Below are positions 10,817 to 18,389 of a DNA stretch of 64,000 bases, piece by piece. The position numbers and the translations under genes were made by a program. The stretch is from Methylobacterium sp. Leaf112 (GTDB lineage Bacteria; Pseudomonadota; Alphaproteobacteria; Rhizobiales; Beijerinckiaceae), in the NCBI RefSeq assembly GCF_001423295.1, contig NZ_LMNG01000030.1, positions 212,507 through 276,506 of the forward strand, in the 5' to 3' direction. The number at the start of each line of letters is the position of its first letter. Positions within the stretch are counted from its first letter, which is position 1. The notes below the pieces were generated by a model. That model worked only from the letters and a program-made list of their open reading frames with translations, made no database searches and was not told where the DNA came from.

Positions 10817-13600
10817 CTAGCCTTCCGCGCGCCGGCTCGCCTGGGCTGCGGGGAACAGCATCTCCACCAGGGTACCCTCGTCCTTGCGGCTGGTGATCCG
10901 GAACTCGCCGCGGTTGGCCTCCACAAGGGCCTTGGTGATCGGCAGGCCGAGGCCGGTGTCTCCACCCGGGCGCGGGCCCTGCACCGGCGCGGCGCGGTAA
11001 GGCTCCAGCAGGGTCTCGATCTCGTCGGGCGTGAGGCCGATGCCGGTGTCGCGGACCCTGAGGGCGATCTCGCCCCGGTCGGCCATGGTGGTGGAGACGA
11101 TGACCTGACCGCCGGCCTCGGTGAAGCGGATCGCATTGGCGATGACCGTCAAGGCCGCCTGACGCAGGGAGCGTTCGTCGGCGAGCAGCGGCGCGAGATC
11201 GGCTGAGAAACTCGTCCGCACCACGATGCGCTCGCGCGCGGCCTCCGGCTGCATCTGAGCGACGCAGCGCGAGACGAGATCGTTCAGGGGAATCTCGGTG
11301 AAGTCGAGATCGAGATGCCCGGCCTCGATCCGGGCGAGGTCGTTGAGATCGTCGACGAGGCCCAGAACCTCCGAACCGGATTTGCGAATGTCGTCGAGGT
11401 AGTTGCGGTAGCGCTCGTTGCCCAGGGGACCGAAGGGCTCGGTGAGCATCAGATCCGTGAACCCGAGGATGCCGCTCATCGGCGTCCGGATGGCGTGGCT
11501 GACGCGCGCCAGGAACGCCGATTTCCGAACGTTCGCCGTCTCGGCGAGACGCAGGGCCTCCGAGGAGGACGCCGCTGCATCCTGGGTGAGCCGCACATCC
11601 GGCCCGCGCTGCGGACGAAGGATCGCGCAGAGCCGGGTCTCGGCGTCGCGCGGGACCGTGCGGATGGTCAGCCGGAGGGGGAGGGGGCCGTCCGGCCCGC
11701 GGGCGATCACTTCGCAGGCCGCTTCGCCGGGGGACGATCCCGGTTCGGGAACGCCATGCGTGGCGGCCAGCACGTCGACGGCGCTTTCCGGCGCGAACAG
11801 ACTGAGGAAACTCTCACCCACGACCTCGCGGGGATCGGCACCGAACAGAGCGGCGGCCGCACGGTTGAGGGCGAGGATGCGGGCGCTGTCGTCCAGGGTG
11901 ACGACCCCCTCGTCGAGGGCGTCGAGGATGCCGAGGGCGTCCTGGGCACGGCGCGCGGCGAAATCCTGCGCGATCCGCTCGGCCGTTCGTGCGCGGGCCG
12001 GTTCGTCCCTCACAGCGTCGCGCGCGAGAAGAATTTCGGCCGGGCGGCCGCACCAATCGATGGCCGAGCGCTGGAGTTCGACGCCGCGATGGGCGCCGTC
12101 GCTCGCCGTCAGGATCGCGGGCGCGTCGCTCGTCGAGCGTTCGTGCGGGGGCAGGCCGCGGAACAGGTGAGCAATGCCGCCGGCCGCCACGAGGGCCGGG
12201 AAATCGGGAAACCCGGCGAGATCGAGGAGCGTGCGGTTGGCGAACAGGACGTCGTCGCCCCGATAGACGAGTACGCCCGTGGGCAGGCGTTCGAGCGTGG
12301 CGACCACGGCCGCGTCCGGCGCCGGCTCCTCCGGCTCAGGCGCCCGGGGCGGCGGTCCGGGAAATGCCATCACGGCGCCGCTCGGGTTGGCACGTCCCTC
12401 GTCGCGCGAAGCCTCCGCCAGATCGTCGCCGGCGAAACGCGCACCCAGGGCGCGGGCGATCTCGCGGAACGCCGCATGCTCGTGAGTCGTCAGGGACTCG
12501 TGGGTCACCGGTGTTTCTTGGGTCACCGGTGTTTCTTGGGTCACCGGTGTTTGTTGAGTCACCGGTGTTTCTTGGGTCGTCGGGGACAGATCGACGTCCG
12601 GGGCCGGCGTGCCGGATGCGGCTTCCGACGGCGAGGGTTCCGAGATCAGCTCGTCCGGAGCGGTCTCGAGTCGTTGCGTCGGGCCCTCCTGCGGTGCGGC
12701 CTCGGAGAGTGGCACCGGGGTGGGGGGGGTCGGGACGACCGCTTCGGGTTCGGATACAGCAGCGGCCTCGACGCCGCGCACGATGCCGAAGCCCGCGAAC
12801 CCGCGTGGCGGCTGTCCGGTGCGCGCCAGCGGCGCCCCGGACAGGTCGAGTTCGACGACACGGCTCGGGCCGGCGAGGTGGATGCCCAAGGGGATCGCCC
12901 GGAACGTGCGGTTGGCGGCGAGGACGGCGAGCAGACCTTCGGCATCCCGGGCGATGCCGCCTTGCGACAACGCGGTCCAGGATCGCCCGACGATCGCGCC
13001 GCGCAGGAGTGCGCCGGCCGGACCGTCCACACGCACGAGGGTGCCGGCCGCATCGGTCGTCCAGGTGAAGCGCGGAACGGCGCTCGGCTCTGCTGGCACA
13101 TCCGCGGGCACATCGGCCTCCGCCGCAGGCAGGGAGGACGCGGCGGGCGGGACTGTCTCGGGATGCCCGCTCGGAGCAGCCGGCACGACGGGGCGCAGTC
13201 GGGGAACGGCCTCCGTCAGGACGAGAACCCGCACGACGCGACCGTCGGACACCGTCCCCAGAACCACGAGACAGGTCGTCGGCGGGGCAAGGCCGCGCCG
13301 GTCGAACCGGATGCGGGTCAGGGCGGGCCGGGGCGTCGCCTGGATCTGCGCAGCGAGACGAAGGCTCGGCAGGACGACCCCGTTCGCGTCCGCGATGGCA
13401 TGCGCCAAAGGACGTGCCGCACTGGATGCGTGGACGAGGCGGGTACCGGCCTCGTCGAAGATCAGCAGGGCGCAGCCGGGCATGCTCAGGAGCGGCCCGA
13501 GGCGCGGTTCGCCCCCGAGACTCCGCACCAGGGCTCCCAGCGCCGCATCGTCCGGGACAAGCCCTTCGACCCCGTTATCGAACATTCGCACCCGTTTCAC
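10817..13600 (-). CDS. PAS-domain sensor histidine kinase, PleC/DivJ/PdhS-like
   Basis: A 927-residue kinase without obvious membrane helices. The first ~330 residues are poorly conserved sensor-like sequence. An Ala/Pro/Thr-rich linker with a six-residue repeat (about 343-367) follows, then PAS-like segments near 430-500 and 555-660, HisKA near 690-760 and HATPase near 805-915. The dimerisation segment (GNERYRNYLDDI, then DLARIEAGHLDLDF) is of the PleC/DivJ/PdhS type used in alphaproteobacterial cell-cycle signalling. The ATP lid shows RDTGIGLTPDE and GDTGLGLPITKALVEA. Oddly, the phospho-accepting His702 is followed by Ala703 (SHAIRTP), where nearly all HisKA kinases have Glu or Asp. No response regulator gene is adjacent. 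A soluble PdhS-like polarity or cell-cycle role is inference. Confidence 0.88.
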   Translation of the reverse strand: MKRVRMFDNGVEGLVPDDAALGALVRSLGGEPRLGPLLSMPGCALLIFDEAGTRLVHASSAARPLAHAIADANGVVLPSLRLAAQIQATPRPALTRIRFDRRGLAPPTTCLVVLGTVSDGRVVRVLVLTEAVPRLRPVVPAAPSGHPETVPPAASSLPAAEADVPADVPAEPSAVPRFTWTTDAAGTLVRVDGPAGALLRGAIVGRSWTALSQGGIARDAEGLLAVLAANRTFRAIPLGIHLAGPSRVVELDLSGAPLARTGQPPRGFAGFGIVRGVEAAAVSEPEAVVPTPPTPVPLSEAAPQEGPTQRLETAPDELISEPSPSEAASGTPAPDVDLSPTTQETPVTQQTPVTQETPVTQETPVTHESLTTHEHAAFREIARALGARFAGDDLAEASRDEGRANPSGAVMAFPGPPPRAPEPEEPAPDAAVVATLERLPTGVLVYRGDDVLFANRTLLDLAGFPDFPALVAAGGIAHLFRGLPPHERSTSDAPAILTASDGAHRGVELQRSAIDWCGRPAEILLARDAVRDEPARARTAERIAQDFAARRAQDALGILDALDEGVVTLDDSARILALNRAAAALFGADPREVVGESFLSLFAPESAVDVLAATHGVPEPGSSPGEAACEVIARGPDGPLPLRLTIRTVPRDAETRLCAILRPQRGPDVRLTQDAAASSSEALRLAETANVRKSAFLARVSHAIRTPMSGILGFTDLMLTEPFGPLGNERYRNYLDDIRKSGSEVLGLVDDLNDLARIEAGHLDLDFTEIPLNDLVSRCVAQMQPEAARERIVVRTSFSADLAPLLADERSLRQAALTVIANAIRFTEAGGQVIVSTTMADRGEIALRVRDTGIGLTPDEIETLLEPYRAAPVQGPRPGGDTGLGLPITKALVEANRGEFRITSRKDEGTLVEMLFPAAQASRRAEG
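12502..12573. repeat. Four tandem 18-bp repeats inside the histidine kinase gene
   Basis: Unit GGGTCACCGGTGTTTCTT occurs four times in a row with only two substitutions in total, in frame with the kinase gene on the minus strand. It encodes a hexapeptide repeat of the type TQETPV in the linker before the first PAS segment. Degenerate partial copies flank it on both sides. The 18-bp period keeps the frame, so copy-number changes would only lengthen or shorten the linker. Confidence 0.95.
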
Positions 13601-13739
13601 GTGGCGAGCTTATGGAGAGGATGTTTTCTCTTAACCCCAGCCGGGCCGGAGAGTGGACATCAATCGGTGGCGCCACACGTTTACCTGTTGTCAATCTTAA
13701 TGCAGCCGCACAGGGTGGCATAGGGCGGACGGTGTGTTA

Positions 13740-13754
13740 TTGTGCAGCGCACAA
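13740..13754 (+). promoter_or_regulatory. Candidate PhaR (AniA/PhbF) operator upstream of the phasin gene
   Basis: The perfect palindrome TTGTGC-AGC-GCACAA lies about 35 bp before the phasin start. It fits the TGC-N3-GCA core reported for PHA-responsive repressors of the PhaR/PhbF family, which bind phasin gene promoters and are released by polyhydroxybutyrate. A second, looser TGC-N4-GCA lies about 30 bp further upstream. Assignment to PhaR is by analogy. Confidence 0.5.
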
Positions 13755-13791
13755 CGAACGAATCAACAAGCAGTCCAAGAAGGAGAGGATG

Positions 13792-14283
13792 ATGACCAGC
13801 ACCCCGAATTATGAAGTCCCCGCCGAGATGCGCGACTTCGCCGAGAAGAGTGTCGATCAGGCCCGCAAGGCGTTCGATTCATTCATCAGCGCTGCCCGTC
13901 GCACAGCCGATACGGTCCAGGGTTCGGCCGAGACCGCCCGCACCAGCGCGCACGACGTGTCCGCCCGCGGCTTCGAGTTCGCCGAGCAGAACGTGACGGC
14001 GGCCTTCGACCTCGCCCAGAAGCTGGTCCGCTCGCGCGACCTCCAGGAGGCCATGCAGCATCAGGCCGAGTTCGTCCGCAGCCAGTTCGCGGCGATCCAG
14101 GCGCAGGCCAAGGAGTTCGGCGGTCTCGCTCAGACGGCGATGCAGCAGAGCGCAGAGAAGGCCAAGGGCGTCATGCAGGAATCGGCCGAGCAGGCCCGCA
14201 AGGCCATGGAGCAGGGTGCCGAAGCCGCGCGTAAGGCCGGCGCCGACACCGAGCAGGCCCTGCGCAACGCCACCAACAACTGA
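13792..14283 (+). CDS. Phasin family protein
   Basis: A 163-residue, nearly all-helical amphipathic protein of the phasin family, which coats polyhydroxyalkanoate granules or acts as a related granule/stress protein. The start (TSTPNYEVPAEMRDFAEKS) and the FEFAEQNVTAAFDLAQKLV segment are typical. The last ~50 residues are Ala/Gln/Lys-rich heptad-like repeats (AEKAKGVMQESAEQARKAME, then AAEAARKAG), probably a coiled-coil oligomerisation tail. Two ATGs occur in tandem at 13789 and 13792. AGGAG ends 6 bases before the second, which also gives the usual N-terminus, so that one is chosen. It is divergent from the histidine kinase gene, carries a candidate PhaR operator and is closed by a terminator at 14335. 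Confidence 0.93.
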   Translation: MTSTPNYEVPAEMRDFAEKSVDQARKAFDSFISAARRTADTVQGSAETARTSAHDVSARGFEFAEQNVTAAFDLAQKLVRSRDLQEAMQHQAEFVRSQFAAIQAQAKEFGGLAQTAMQQSAEKAKGVMQESAEQARKAMEQGAEAARKAGADTEQALRNATNN

Positions 14284-14334
14284 GATCCGGCTCGTCCGAG
14301 ATCCCGGTTCGGTCAAGCCACCGATCGACGCCCG

Positions 14335-14371
14335 ACGGCTCGTCCCGCATCCCAGCGGGGCGGGCCGTTTT
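14335..14371 (+). terminator. Rho-independent terminator of the phasin gene
   Basis: A 14-bp stem with two G-U wobbles (ACGGCTCGTCCCGC against GCGGGGCGGGCCGT), a six-base loop and a following T4 run lies 51 bp past the phasin stop. Confidence 0.8.
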
Positions 14372-14503
14372 CGTCGTCGCCATATTCCTAGGCGCTATGC
14401 TCGAAAACCCGATTCCCCTCCGCGCCGCGATGCCTTAACGGTTGCGCCCCGCCGGGCGTCCCGCCACGAGCGGACCGGATCAATCGAGGAGCTGCGTATC
14501 CCG

Positions 14504-14860
14504 ATGCGACCTGCCTACCGAATCAGCGTGATGGTCGCGGCCCTGACCGCCGTGCTCGGGTCCCAAGGCGCCAGCGCACAATATTACGACGACGGTTACG
14601 ACCGTCCGCCGCCGCGCCGCTACTACGACGACCGTGGGCCGCCGCCGCGCCGCGCCTATGACGATCCCTACGGGCGTCCGCCGCCTCGCCGGGTCGCGAC
14701 GGGCCTCAATTGCGACGCCGTGCAGTCCGGTCTCACGGGCTTCAAGCCCTATTCCTGTCCCTTGCCGGGGCCGCGCCCCCTCGGTGTGCGCTGCTTCTGC
14801 GACATGCCCATCGCCTCGTTCAGCGCGCCGCAGACCGCCGTCGGCCGGGTGGTCCCGTAA
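14504..14860 (+). CDS. Small secreted protein rich in Tyr, Asp, Pro and Arg
   Basis: A 118-residue protein with a signal peptide (MRPAYRISVMVAALTAVLG, cleavage after GASA near residue 25). The next ~40 residues are a low-complexity run of YYDD, DRPPPRR and YDDPYGRPP-like repeats. The C-terminal ~50 residues form a distinct part with three or four Cys (LNCDAVQSG, PYSCPLPG, RCFCDMP), suggesting disulfides or a small metal-binding knot in the periplasm. The ATG at 14504 has GAGGA 13 bases upstream, a little far. I do not recognise a named family. A strong hairpin follows. Confidence 0.72.
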   Translation: MRPAYRISVMVAALTAVLGSQGASAQYYDDGYDRPPPRRYYDDRGPPPRRAYDDPYGRPPPRRVATGLNCDAVQSGLTGFKPYSCPLPGPRPLGVRCFCDMPIASFSAPQTAVGRVVP

Positions 14861-14905
14861 CGGACCGGCCTGGCCCCCATCTCCTGCACCCCGTCTACGG
14901 ACACG

Positions 14906-14941
14906 AAAGCGCCGCCCCCTCGAACGAAGGGGCGGCGCTTT
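14906..14941. terminator. Bidirectional terminator between convergent genes
   Basis: A perfect 13-bp stem (AAAGCGCCGCCCC and its complement) with a ten-base loop lies between the plus-strand secreted-protein gene and the minus-strand L,D-transpeptidase gene. T3 ends the arm and A3 begins it, so it can serve both directions. Confidence 0.75.
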
Positions 14942-14977
14942 CGATTTACGTCGGTTTCTGGCCGGCGCCCGAAAGGA

Positions 14978-15631
14978 TCAGTTCAGAACGACGACCTTGG
15001 CGCCGACCCGGACACGCTCGTAGAGGTCGGTGACGTCCTCGTTGGTCATGCGGATGCAGCCCGAGGAGACCGCCTGCCCGATGGTGTCCGGCTCGTTGGA
15101 GCCGTGGATGCGGTACTCGGTGTTGCCGATGTACATGGCCCGTGCGCCGAGGGGGTTCTCGACTCCGCCGGCCATGTAACGCGGCAGATCGGGACGGCGG
15201 GCAATCATGGCGGCGGGCGGAGTCCACGACGGCCATTCCTTCTTAGCCGTCACGGTCTTCGTGCCAGACCACGTGAAGCCCGGGCGACCGACGCCGACGC
15301 CGTAGCGGATCGCCTCGCCACCCGGCAGGACGAAGTACAGCCGGCGCTCGGAGGTAGAAACCACGACGGTCCCGGGCTTGTAGTCGCCCCGGAAGGCGAC
15401 GAGTTCACGTGGGATCGGAGCCACCTGCGCCTGGGGAGCGGCCTGGACACCCTGGCCGACCGTGCCCTGGTAGCCATAGGGGCTCGCGCCGGTCTGCCCG
15501 TAAGCGGGGTCGGCGTAATAGTCTTCGCCGGCATCGCCGCCGAAGGGATCGTAGGGGTTCGCCAGCACCGGGCTGCCGGACAGGACACAGACGCTGAGAA
15601 TGCCCGCGAGGGCGGAGGCCAAGGTCTTCAT
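14978..15631 (-). CDS. L,D-transpeptidase (YkuD / ErfK-YbiS family)
   Basis: A 217-residue periplasmic enzyme of the YkuD fold, which forms 3-3 peptidoglycan cross-links or attaches proteins to peptidoglycan. A signal peptide (MKTLASALAGILSVCVLSG) precedes a Tyr/Gly/Pro-rich linker, then the catalytic domain starts near VVVSTSERRLYFVLPGG. The active-site signature is complete: His176 in IHGSNEP and Cys192 in SSGCIRM. Length is normal for single-domain members. The ATG at 15631 begins the signal peptide and has an AGGTAAGG-like site upstream; a longer frame from 15670 would add a tail before the signal. Encoded downstream of two transglutaminase-like genes on the same strand, about 105 bp away. 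Confidence 0.92.
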   Translation of the reverse strand: MKTLASALAGILSVCVLSGSPVLANPYDPFGGDAGEDYYADPAYGQTGASPYGYQGTVGQGVQAAPQAQVAPIPRELVAFRGDYKPGTVVVSTSERRLYFVLPGGEAIRYGVGVGRPGFTWSGTKTVTAKKEWPSWTPPAAMIARRPDLPRYMAGGVENPLGARAMYIGNTEYRIHGSNEPDTIGQAVSSGCIRMTNEDVTDLYERVRVGAKVVVLN

Positions 15632-15736
15632 CGTTGATGCCTTACCTGAAGCGTAACCTTTGCTATACAAGCGTAAGCGTAGGGTGCCGGTTCCACGAGG
15701 CCCTGAAGATTTCGTTTCTCCGCCGATCGCGCGCGA

Positions 15737-16543
15737 TCAGAACACCTCGTCGGTGTGCACGTCGAAGCGGGCGAGGTGCGCGTAGCCGAAGTTGGTGGTG
15801 ATCGCCACGTCCGTGGCATCCCGGCCCCGGGCCATGACGATGCGGCCGATGCGCGGCGTGTTGTGGCGGGCGTCGAAGGTGTACCAGCCTCCGTCGAGAT
15901 AGACCTCGAACCAGGCCGAGAAATCCATCGGATCGGGCACGGGCGGAATCCCGATGTCGCCGAGATAGCCGGTGCAGTAGCGTGCCGGGATGTTCATGCA
16001 GCGACAGAAGGCGACCGCAAGGTGCGCGAAGTCCCGGCACACGCCCTGGCGCTGCATGAACCCATCCCAGGCCGTGCGGGTGGCGTCCGCACACATGTAG
16101 TCGAAGCGGATCCGCTCGTGGACGTAGTCGACGATGGCCTGAACCCGGCCCCAGCCCATGGGCGTGCCGCCGAACAGGGACCAGGCCGTCTCGGACAGCT
16201 TGTCCGTGTCGCAGTAGCGGCTGCCGAGGAGGTAGACGAGCACGTCCGACGGGAGGTTCTGGACCTCGATCTGCTGTGCCCAGGGGGCGTACACGTCGGG
16301 CTGCCCGGAATCCTGCACGATGAAATCGGCCGAGATGGTCAGCCGCCCCATCGGCGTGACGATGCGCGTGAGGATGTTGTCGAAGACGTCACGGTATTCC
16401 TGCGACGGGATCGGCGGATCGAAGGTGATCATATGCGGCGTGAGCAGGTCGGGCATCCGGGAGGGATGGACGCTCAGCGCCAGGATCATGGGGGTCGGCT
16501 GAGCCGATTCGAAGGCGATGTCGAACCCAGTCCTGATCTTCAT
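15737..16543 (-). CDS. Transglutaminase-like protein with Ser at the usual catalytic His
   Basis: A 268-residue protein of the transglutaminase-like superfamily with an N-terminal beta-domain and a C-terminal cysteine-protease-like core. The nucleophile is present (Cys169 in GVCRDFAHL) and the acid-type residue too (Asp224 in FDARHN). The residue before AWFEVY, normally His in HAWVEVY, is Ser209. Related bacterial proteins appear to share the DFSAWFE form, so this may be a subfamily trait, possibly with a different third residue such as His227. No signal peptide is evident. ATG at 16543 is preceded by only a weak GGGTAAG site; a longer frame to 16621 exists. It lies 74 bp downstream of a second transglutaminase-like gene, probably in one operon. 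Confidence 0.85.
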   Translation of the reverse strand: MKIRTGFDIAFESAQPTPMILALSVHPSRMPDLLTPHMITFDPPIPSQEYRDVFDNILTRIVTPMGRLTISADFIVQDSGQPDVYAPWAQQIEVQNLPSDVLVYLLGSRYCDTDKLSETAWSLFGGTPMGWGRVQAIVDYVHERIRFDYMCADATRTAWDGFMQRQGVCRDFAHLAVAFCRCMNIPARYCTGYLGDIGIPPVPDPMDFSAWFEVYLDGGWYTFDARHNTPRIGRIVMARGRDATDVAITTNFGYAHLARFDVHTDEVF

Positions 16544-16617
16544 GACGCTTACCCAATCTCTCGAATTTGAAATGTCGTGTCCCGCGGGAAGATCCGGGCA
16601 ATGCAGTAATTGGACCG

Positions 16618-17538
16618 TCAACGCGCGATCATAGGGTCCGGAACCCGTGCATCGCCAGCACCCGGCTCGACTTCATCCACGGCGACGCTCACGGTCATGC
16701 CGAGGTCGTCCGCGGGAAACCCGAAGAAGGAGCCGTGCAGGGGCACGGCCTGGCGCGGATCGCGGGCAACGGCGACGCGGATCAGGTCGCGGTTGCCCAC
16801 GATCCCGTTGGTCGGATCGAATTCGATCCAGCCGGCACCCGGCAGGTAGACCTGCACCCAGGCATGGGTGGAGCCGCCGCCGACATGGCGTTCACGGTCG
16901 CCACGCGGGTTGTAGAGGTAGCCGGAGACGAACCGTGCGGCCATGCCGAGCGCCCGCACGGCCTCGATCATCAGCACGGCGAAGTCGCGACAGCTCCCGC
17001 GCTTCAAGCGCAGGGTGGTGACCGGGTCCTGGACGCCCTTCTCCGAGCGAGCGAGGTAGGCGAAGTTGCGCCGAACGCTGCGAGTCATCTCGGCGAGGAG
17101 ATCCTGGGTCGCGATACGGCCGTTGGGCGGGACGAAGCCGCGGGCCCAGGCGTCGACCTCGTTGCGCGGATCGGGATGCTGCCGCTCCATCGAGCGGCTG
17201 AGGTCGGGGATGTCATCGGCGCCGTAGCCGAACGGGTAGAAGGCCGCGTGCGGGGCGAGCGGGAAGATCGGCGCGAGTTCGGGCGTGTGATCGAGGGTGA
17301 TGGTGCATTCGAAGGTCAGGGTAGAGGCCCGCCCCTGGAAGGACGCCACGGCGACGCAATTGCCGAACACGTCGTGCAGCCAGCGCAACGACACCGGCTC
17401 GGGCGTGATCTTCAGGGCGGCGGAGAGGAGCCGCTGATCGTAACTGTCGCGCGGCCGGAACATGATCCGGTGCTCGCCGAACGCCACCGGCTGACGATAG
17501 CGATACGTGGTGATGTGGCGGACGGACAGAATCGGCAC
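16618..17538 (-). CDS. Transglutaminase-like cysteine peptidase family protein
   Basis: A 306-residue protein with the bacterial transglutaminase N-terminal beta domain (MPILSVRHITTYRYRQPVAFGEHRIMFRPR, residues 1-30 in pieces: ITTYRYRQPV, then GEHRIMFRPRD) and a C-terminal transglutaminase-like core. The catalytic triad is complete: Cys183 in RGSCRDFA, His225 in THAWVQVY and Asp241 in EFDPTNG. Members occur in bacteria as peptidases or amidases of unknown substrate, often beside circularly permuted ATP-grasp genes, which are absent here. It is the upstream gene of a pair with the 15737-16543 gene. No signal peptide or membrane helix is seen, so a cytoplasmic location is likely. Confidence 0.9.
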   Translation of the reverse strand: MPILSVRHITTYRYRQPVAFGEHRIMFRPRDSYDQRLLSAALKITPEPVSLRWLHDVFGNCVAVASFQGRASTLTFECTITLDHTPELAPIFPLAPHAAFYPFGYGADDIPDLSRSMERQHPDPRNEVDAWARGFVPPNGRIATQDLLAEMTRSVRRNFAYLARSEKGVQDPVTTLRLKRGSCRDFAVLMIEAVRALGMAARFVSGYLYNPRGDRERHVGGGSTHAWVQVYLPGAGWIEFDPTNGIVGNRDLIRVAVARDPRQAVPLHGSFFGFPADDLGMTVSVAVDEVEPGAGDARVPDPMIAR

Positions 17539-17636
17539 GAATCGGCTCCACCGCGCCGGGCGGCGCGGTCTCGTCCTCGATTAATGCAAGAGGTGCGCCC
17601 AAGCGAGATGGTGCGATGCAAAAGGCGGGGTTACTC

Positions 17637-18269
17637 TCAGGGCAGGATCGGCTGCGGCTCGGCGCAGGCCCGCTCCGCCTCGCCAAGAAGGTCCATCGGA
17701 CGCCACGGTTTCGGGATGAACACAGCCTGAGGGGCGAGGCTGCCCGGTCGCTGCGTGCGCTGGCCCGAGGTGACGACGAGCCGGGTCATCGGCCACAGCA
17801 GGGCGATCGCGGACGCGAGCTGAACCCCATCCATGACGCCCGACAGATGCACGTCGGCAAACACCAGGGACACGTCGCCGCCACGCGTGCGCATGATCTC
17901 GATGGCCGCCTCGGCGCTGTCGCACCCCACGACACCGAGTTCGGTCTCTTCGAGCAAGGCCTCCGCCAGGGCCCGGGTGGTCGCGTCATCCTCGACCACG
18001 AGGGCGAGTTTGCCCGATTTGGAGGTGGGCTTGCCGGCGATGGGGCTGGCGACGGCGGGTGCGGGCTCGGGTTGGCGAACCTGGCGCACGAGGGCGGCCA
18101 AGTGCTCGGGCACCCCTTCGGCGATGAGATCGTCGTAGAACGAGGCCAGGGCCTGACCGATTCGGTCGAGGGACAGGCTCGGGCTCAGGGTGTCGGCGGG
18201 ACCGAACACACCTCCCTCTGGCACGCGACGGTGCGGCGTGCCGTTCGTATCGGCCTCGAAATCGGCCAA
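17637..18269 (-). CDS. NepR-like domain fused to a response-regulator receiver domain
   Basis: A 210-residue protein in two parts. Residues 35-64 (LDRIGQALASFYDDLIAEG, then VPEHLAALVRQV) match the helical core of NepR, the anti-sigma factor of the alphaproteobacterial general stress response (consensus IG..L...YD......VP......L). After an Ala/Pro linker, residues 87-200 form a receiver domain with the acidic pocket E93-D94-D95, phospho-acceptor Asp139 (VFADVHL), Thr167/Ser168 and Lys187 (PKPW). In the known pathway NepR and the receiver protein PhyR are separate; here a NepR-like piece and a receiver share one chain. No ecfG or phyR is nearby. It is flanked by genes on the same strand but separated by about 100 bp on each side. 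The fusion function is inference. Confidence 0.75.
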   Translation of the reverse strand: MADFEADTNGTPHRRVPEGGVFGPADTLSPSLSLDRIGQALASFYDDLIAEGVPEHLAALVRQVRQPEPAPAVASPIAGKPTSKSGKLALVVEDDATTRALAEALLEETELGVVGCDSAEAAIEIMRTRGGDVSLVFADVHLSGVMDGVQLASAIALLWPMTRLVVTSGQRTQRPGSLAPQAVFIPKPWRPMDLLGEAERACAEPQPILP

Positions 18270-18389
18270 GCGGAGCCTCCAGCTTTACGGTCTCGTGGTG
18301 GGCCGAGTGTCGGACACACCTACATTAAAGCCGGGAGGGCACGCTGGGTTGCCGAAAATCCATCGTGCGTTCGCGATGCGGGCGCGGAA

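Noticed and set aside
12502..12573. CRISPR-like repeat array
   Set aside because: The units are directly adjacent without spacers, are only 18 bp long and stay in frame within a kinase gene, so this is a protein-coding minisatellite.
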